Assembly (NCBI GenBank): GCA_019307645.1
Contig: JAFDJF010000029.1
Location: forward strand, 1-10,271
Length of the DNA: 10,271 nt
Source: Deltaproteobacteria bacterium
GTDB lineage: Bacteria; Desulfobacterota; DSM-4660; Desulfatiglandales; Desulfatiglandaceae
Direction of reading: 5' to 3'
Numbering within the stretch: the first letter of the stretch is position 1; each line of letters starts with the position of its first letter. A program made the position numbers and the translations under genes. The notes beneath the pieces were generated by a model, which was not told the DNA's origin, ran no database searches, and saw only the letters and a list, made by a program, of their open reading frames with translations. Shown piece after piece: positions 6,790 to 10,271 of the stretch.

Positions 6790-8157
6790 TCACTGTCTAC
6801 TAATTTTCTTACTGATCCCCCGTACCTGCTCCATGATCTTGACAGGGTCCAACGATATAAACTTCCTGTCTTTCATCAAAAGCCTCCCGTTCACAATGAC
6901 ATCTTTTACGTCAGCCCCGTTCGCGGAATATACCATGGCAGACAGCGGGTCATAAACGGGGCAGAGGTGTGGACTGTTAAGATCCACGACTATAATATCA
7001 GCCCGCTTCCCCTTTTCAAGGGTCCCGATCTCTTTTCCAAGACCCAACACCTCGGCTCCCAGAGAGGTGGCCATTTTGAGTACTGTTTTCGCATCCAATG
7101 CAGTCGGGTCGTATGACATGACTTTGCTCAGTTTGGCTGCAGTGTCCATCTCGCAGAAAAGATCCAGGTTATTGTTGGATGCGCACCCGTCCGTGCCCAG
7201 CCCTACTTTCAAATTCATGTTTAACATCTCAGCCACATGACTCACACCGGAGCACAGTTTCATATTACTTTCAGGTACATGGACCACTTTAGCCCCTTTT
7301 TCCTTGAGACATGCGATCTCACTGTCATCCAGGTGGATTGCATGGGCCGCGATAAGGTCTTCAGATATCAATCCGAGCCGGTCCAGGTAGTGTACCGGTC
7401 TTCTACCGGTTTTTTTTATTATCTCGACTACTTCATCACGGGTCTCTGAGAGATGCATCTGGAGAGGCACGCCAAACGACCTTGATATCTCAAGCGCACC
7501 TGCAAGCGTACGGTCCGAGCATGTGAGAGGGCTGTGACAGAACATGCCCGGCGTAATCAGATCTGAGAAAGAAAACCACCTTTCGATAAATTTCCTTGCG
7601 ACCTTTAGGTTCTCTTTCGGGTCTTCGACGCCCGGGGCCGGAAAATCTAAAACGCCCTGAGCGATGAGCCCTCTCAGCCCTGATTCATGAACAGCGCGAA
7701 CCGTTTCGTCCTGGAAAAAATACCCGTCTGCCAGGCAGGTGGTCCCGGATGCAATCATCTCAAGACATCTGAGAAGCGATCCCCAGTATACGGTCTCCGG
7801 GTTGAGAAATTCAGCCTCAGCAGGGAAAATCTTCTGGTATAGCCATTCTTTCAGAGGCAGATCGTCTGCAAATCCCCTGAAAAGCGTCATGGCCACATGG
7901 GTGTGACCATTAATCAGGCCGGGCATAATGATGGCATTGTGTGCGTCGATGATCTCAGCATGGGGGTCCGGTGTCGGACCATCCTCATCCCTCCCGCAAA
8001 CATCCAGGATACGGCCAGCACCAACATAGACACTTGCGTCCAGGACAGGCTTCTGCCCTTTCGCCATGGTAATGACCGTGCCTCCCTCGATCACAAGATC
8101 AGGGCAAATGCTTTGGGATTTCAGGTCCGCCTTGTGATTCTGCTTTGAAAATGCCAT
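6790..8157 (-). CDS. COG0402 amidohydrolase, probable SAH/MTA-type deaminase
   Basis: This is a 455-residue metal-dependent hydrolase of the TrzA/AtzA-MtaD group, cytosolic. These enzymes deaminate adenosyl compounds such as S-adenosylhomocysteine, 5'-methylthioadenosine or 5'-deoxyadenosine to inosyl products, salvaging the inhibitory products of SAM reactions. The metal site is complete: His85 and His87 in GHTH, His235 with Glu238 in QMHLSE, AHAIHL (His272/His275), and Asp323 in GTDGCASNNN. His208 in CHSPLT matches the substrate-contacting His of the family. VPESNMKLCSG (294-304) is also characteristic. The C-terminal part (about 385-430) returns to the small beta domain with KRADIIVVDL. 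The ATG is supported by GGAGG at 8167-8171 (complement), 9 nt upstream; it gives about 20 extra N-terminal residues over the usual start at PDLVIEGG. An aminofutalosine deaminase (menaquinone pathway) is a possible alternative within the same family. The exact substrate cannot be read from sequence. Confidence 0.9.
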   Translation of the reverse strand: MAFSKQNHKADLKSQSICPDLVIEGGTVITMAKGQKPVLDASVYVGAGRILDVCGRDEDGPTPDPHAEIIDAHNAIIMPGLINGHTHVAMTLFRGFADDLPLKEWLYQKIFPAEAEFLNPETVYWGSLLRCLEMIASGTTCLADGYFFQDETVRAVHESGLRGLIAQGVLDFPAPGVEDPKENLKVARKFIERWFSFSDLITPGMFCHSPLTCSDRTLAGALEISRSFGVPLQMHLSETRDEVVEIIKKTGRRPVHYLDRLGLISEDLIAAHAIHLDDSEIACLKEKGAKVVHVPESNMKLCSGVSHVAEMLNMNLKVGLGTDGCASNNNLDLFCEMDTAAKLSKVMSYDPTALDAKTVLKMATSLGAEVLGLGKEIGTLEKGKRADIIVVDLNSPHLCPVYDPLSAMVYSANGADVKDVIVNGRLLMKDRKFISLDPVKIMEQVRGISKKISRQ

Positions 8158-8285
8158 CTACTATAGCCTCCGGATCAGTGAGAGATGAAAACGCCTTGAA
8201 ATTCCTTGACACCTTTGCACTTAGTAAGAGAAATTAGGATCACTTTTTATGTCGGATCTATCAGGATCTGAAAGAGGAGTGAAAA
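8158..8285. promoter_or_regulatory. Divergent intergenic region with TTGACA box
   Basis: This 128-bp spacer lies between the divergent amidohydrolase (-) and DUF1015 (+) genes. On the plus strand a consensus TTGACA at 8206-8211 is followed after 17 nt by AGAAAT, a poor -10 match, so a sigma-70 promoter for the plus-strand pair is only tentative. Ribosome sites are clear on both sides: AGAGGAG near 8273-8279 for the plus gene and GGAGG (complement of 8167-8171) for the minus gene. Confidence 0.35.
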
Positions 8286-9641
8286 ATGGCCATTATTTTC
8301 CCTTTCAGGGGTGTAACCTATAACTTCCATTCAGAGCGAGACTTGTCAAGACTTGTCACGCCGCCGTATGACGTTATCTCAGAGGAAGAGCAGGAGGAGT
8401 TCTACCAGGCAGACCCCTGCAATATTATCCGTTTAATCCTGGGCAAAAGAAAAATCGGCGATTCGGATTGGGACAACAGGTATACGCGTGCTGCAGATTG
8501 TTACAGGAGATGGGAATCCGAGGGAATTCTGATTCGTGCGGATCAGCCTTGTATTTACCTGACCTCCCTGACATATGATCCTGGAAACGGAGAACCCCGG
8601 CGAACCCGATGGGGGATAGTTGTCCTGGTAAAGATTGAAGACGAGGATTCAGGCGTTATTCTCCCCCATGAAAAAACCTTTTCTGCACACAAAGATGACC
8701 GCTTAAAACTCATCAGGGCATGCAATGCCCAGTTCAGCCAGATATTCGGTCTGTACGAGGACCCTGACAATAAGATACTGGATACCTGCAAAAAAGCTGC
8801 AGACCCCTCTCCTCAAATAGCCTTTGATTTCAAAGACGGCACAAAACACCGGATGTGGCGCCTGAAAAGCCGTTCTCTTTTCAGCAAGGTGGCTGACGGC
8901 ATGACCGGAAAGCCCATTTTTATTGCAGACGGGCATCACCGGTACGAGACGGCACGTAACTTCAGGAACATTATGCGCGACAGGTATGGCCGCCGACCTG
9001 CCGACAAATCTTATGAATACGTCATGATGTATCTGTCCAACATGAATGATGAGGGTCTGACCATTCTCCCTTCCCACAGACTCATTAAAAGCGTTCCCGA
9101 TTTTGAACTGGAACCTTTTCTCAAAACGCTGAAAAACTGGTTCGACATAACCGAATACCCGTATTCGGGCTCCGGCATGTCTCAGGATTGTATTGATCTG
9201 AAAACAAAGATGGCAAAAGCCGGACGCCTCGACACGGTCATGGCCTTCTGCCGGCACAGGGGCGGCAAATTCTATGTTCTTTCGCTTAAACCTGAGGCAA
9301 GGGAAAAAATGGGTGACGGCATTCACCCCTCACTTAAAAAACTTGATGTACTTGTCCTGTCCAGGTTGATCCTGCGCAAAGCACTCGGCTTCAGTAAAAA
9401 AGATCTGGATAACAGCAAAATTTTTCATTATCAGAGCAGCACGGAAACGGCTGTCTCAGAGGTAGAATCCGGAAACTACCAGATGGCATTTCTGCTGAAT
9501 CCCACCAAGATAGAACATGTAAGAGAGATCGCGGACAACTCTTTGGTCATGCCCAGAAAATCCACCTATTTTTATCCCAAGGTATTGACGGGTCTGGTGC
9601 TTAATAAAATAGATCCTCATGAAATCATTCACATCCCATGA
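8286..9641 (+). CDS. DUF1015 family protein
   Basis: This 451-residue protein spans the full length of the DUF1015 family, whose biochemical role is not established. Hallmarks in order are the N-terminal FPFRG and TPPYDVIS (25-32), CNIIRLILGK (45-54), HEKTFSAHKDDRLKL (128-142) with AQFSQIFGLY (148-157), and IADGHHRYETA (213-223). The DGHHR-type motif recalls the active-site motif of the ParB/sulfiredoxin/SerK fold, where it takes part in nucleotide or phosphoryl chemistry; I offer that as a fold-level inference. There is no signal peptide or membrane segment, so it is cytosolic. The start is fixed by AGAGGAG about 6 nt before the ATG. Its 3' end overlaps the following methyltransferase gene by 23 nt. 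In other bacteria DUF1015 genes are often placed near serine metabolism genes, but no such gene is visible here. Confidence 0.9.
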   Translation: MAIIFPFRGVTYNFHSERDLSRLVTPPYDVISEEEQEEFYQADPCNIIRLILGKRKIGDSDWDNRYTRAADCYRRWESEGILIRADQPCIYLTSLTYDPGNGEPRRTRWGIVVLVKIEDEDSGVILPHEKTFSAHKDDRLKLIRACNAQFSQIFGLYEDPDNKILDTCKKAADPSPQIAFDFKDGTKHRMWRLKSRSLFSKVADGMTGKPIFIADGHHRYETARNFRNIMRDRYGRRPADKSYEYVMMYLSNMNDEGLTILPSHRLIKSVPDFELEPFLKTLKNWFDITEYPYSGSGMSQDCIDLKTKMAKAGRLDTVMAFCRHRGGKFYVLSLKPEAREKMGDGIHPSLKKLDVLVLSRLILRKALGFSKKDLDNSKIFHYQSSTETAVSEVESGNYQMAFLLNPTKIEHVREIADNSLVMPRKSTYFYPKVLTGLVLNKIDPHEIIHIP

Positions 9642-10271
9642 AGTCCAGCTGCGTCCAGATGAAGGCATTGATTTCTTTATGGACGGCAGGCTGAAATTGA
9701 TTCAGTCCAAAGACGGATACCGGTTCTCCATTGATGCCGTGTTTCTTTCCGAATTTGTGACAATCAGACCTGGAGACGTGGTGATTGATTTGGGAACGGG
9801 CTGCGGGATTATCCCATTGATGATGCTCCTCACAAAACCTGTGGGACAGGCCTTTGGACTGGAGATTCAGGAGGACCTGGCCGATCAAGCAGCGAGAAAT
9901 GCCGCCATGAACGGATTTAAAGATAAGATGAAAATCATCCTGGGGGACATCAAACATCTTTCTATTAAAAAGAAATCAGCCGATGTTGTCATATGCAATC
10001 CGCCTTACCGAAAGGTAAAAAGCGGCCGCATCAATCCAGATATGCGCAGGGCCATTGCCCGGCACGAGTTGCTGGCATCTGTTGATGACATTCTGGCCGC
10101 CGCCAGAGCTCTTCTTAAGAAAAAAGGCAGACTGGCCATGATTTATCCTGCTGAACGTCTGGTGGATATCTTGGCCTGCATGAGACGTTTTAATCTGGAG
10201 CCCAAAAGGGTACAGATCAATTATCCGGACCTGCAATCCGGCGCGAAGCTGGTGCTTATAGAGGCATCACT
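9619..10271 (+). CDS. tRNA1(Val) A37 N6-methyltransferase-like protein, 3'-truncated by window edge
   Basis: At least 217 residues are present and the frame is open at the window end; YfiC/TrmN6-type proteins are about 245-250 residues, so little is missing. They transfer a methyl group from SAM to an adenine N6, in E. coli A37 of tRNA-Val. Seen here are GYRFSIDAVFLSEF (33-46), typical of the TrmN6/YfiC group, SAM-binding motif I DLGTGCGIIPL (57-67), the acidic LEIQ strand end (81-84), and the catalytic NPPY at 127-130 (CNPPYRKVKSGR). The ATG at 9619 is the only reasonable start: an in-frame TAG at 9610-9612 blocks extension. No Shine-Dalgarno precedes it, so translation probably depends on ribosomes coming from the overlapping DUF1015 gene. 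An rRNA or protein substrate cannot be excluded, as NPPY methyltransferases are diverse. Confidence 0.88.
   Translation, partial: MKSFTSHEVQLRPDEGIDFFMDGRLKLIQSKDGYRFSIDAVFLSEFVTIRPGDVVIDLGTGCGIIPLMMLLTKPVGQAFGLEIQEDLADQAARNAAMNGFKDKMKIILGDIKHLSIKKKSADVVICNPPYRKVKSGRINPDMRRAIARHELLASVDDILAAARALLKKKGRLAMIYPAERLVDILACMRRFNLEPKRVQINYPDLQSGAKLVLIEAS

Noticed and set aside
8703..9326. 207-codon antisense frame inside the DUF1015 gene
   Set aside because: The plus strand carries the conserved DUF1015 motifs throughout; the minus frame resembles no family and has no upstream signals.
9625..10236. Minus-strand frames opposite the methyltransferase gene
   Set aside because: The plus frame carries motif I and NPPY; these are shadows.

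Overview
The window looks like a chromosomal piece of a Gram-negative bacterium with type IV pili, most plausibly a deltaproteobacterium (Desulfobacterota, Desulfobacterales-like). This is an inference from the style of the PilY1-type protein, the mix of housekeeping families, a moderate G+C content judged by eye, and short palindromic repeats in the gaps between genes. I see no rRNA, tRNA, CRISPR array, phage gene or transposase gene.

Layout. (1) 1-3569 (+) is the 3' part of a large pilY1-like gene: the end of a von Willebrand A domain, then a PilY1 C-terminal propeller with several aspartate-rich calcium-type loops. It is followed after 13 nt by a small exported protein (3583-3954), possibly a PilY2-like partner. 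(2) 3955-4294 is a convergent gap with an inverted-repeat element, a strong two-way terminator and a possible further repeat. (3) 4295-5662 (-) is a membrane-anchored M23 (LytM-type) metallopeptidase. (4) 5663-6027 is a divergent gap with a second, unrelated inverted-repeat element. (5) 6028-6492 (+) is a LOG/TIGR00725-type protein. (6) 6493-6789 is a convergent gap with a third inverted-repeat element. (7) 6790-8157 (-) is a COG0402 amidohydrolase, probably an S-adenosylhomocysteine/methylthioadenosine-type deaminase. (8) 8158-8285 is a divergent intergenic region. (9) 8286-9641 (+) is a DUF1015 protein, overlapping by 23 nt a TrmN6/YfiC-like methyltransferase gene (9619 to the window end).

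The first two genes form the end of a pilus-assembly operon. The DUF1015 and methyltransferase genes form a tight translational unit. The M23, LOG and amidohydrolase genes each appear to be transcribed alone.

The least ordinary feature is that all three intergenic gaps of about 300 nt or more contain a roughly 135-180 bp element with inverted ends, and the three have different terminal sequences. I found no convincing evidence of a new multi-gene system. The most open questions are the small protein after pilY1, the DUF1015-methyltransferase coupling and the three repeat elements.
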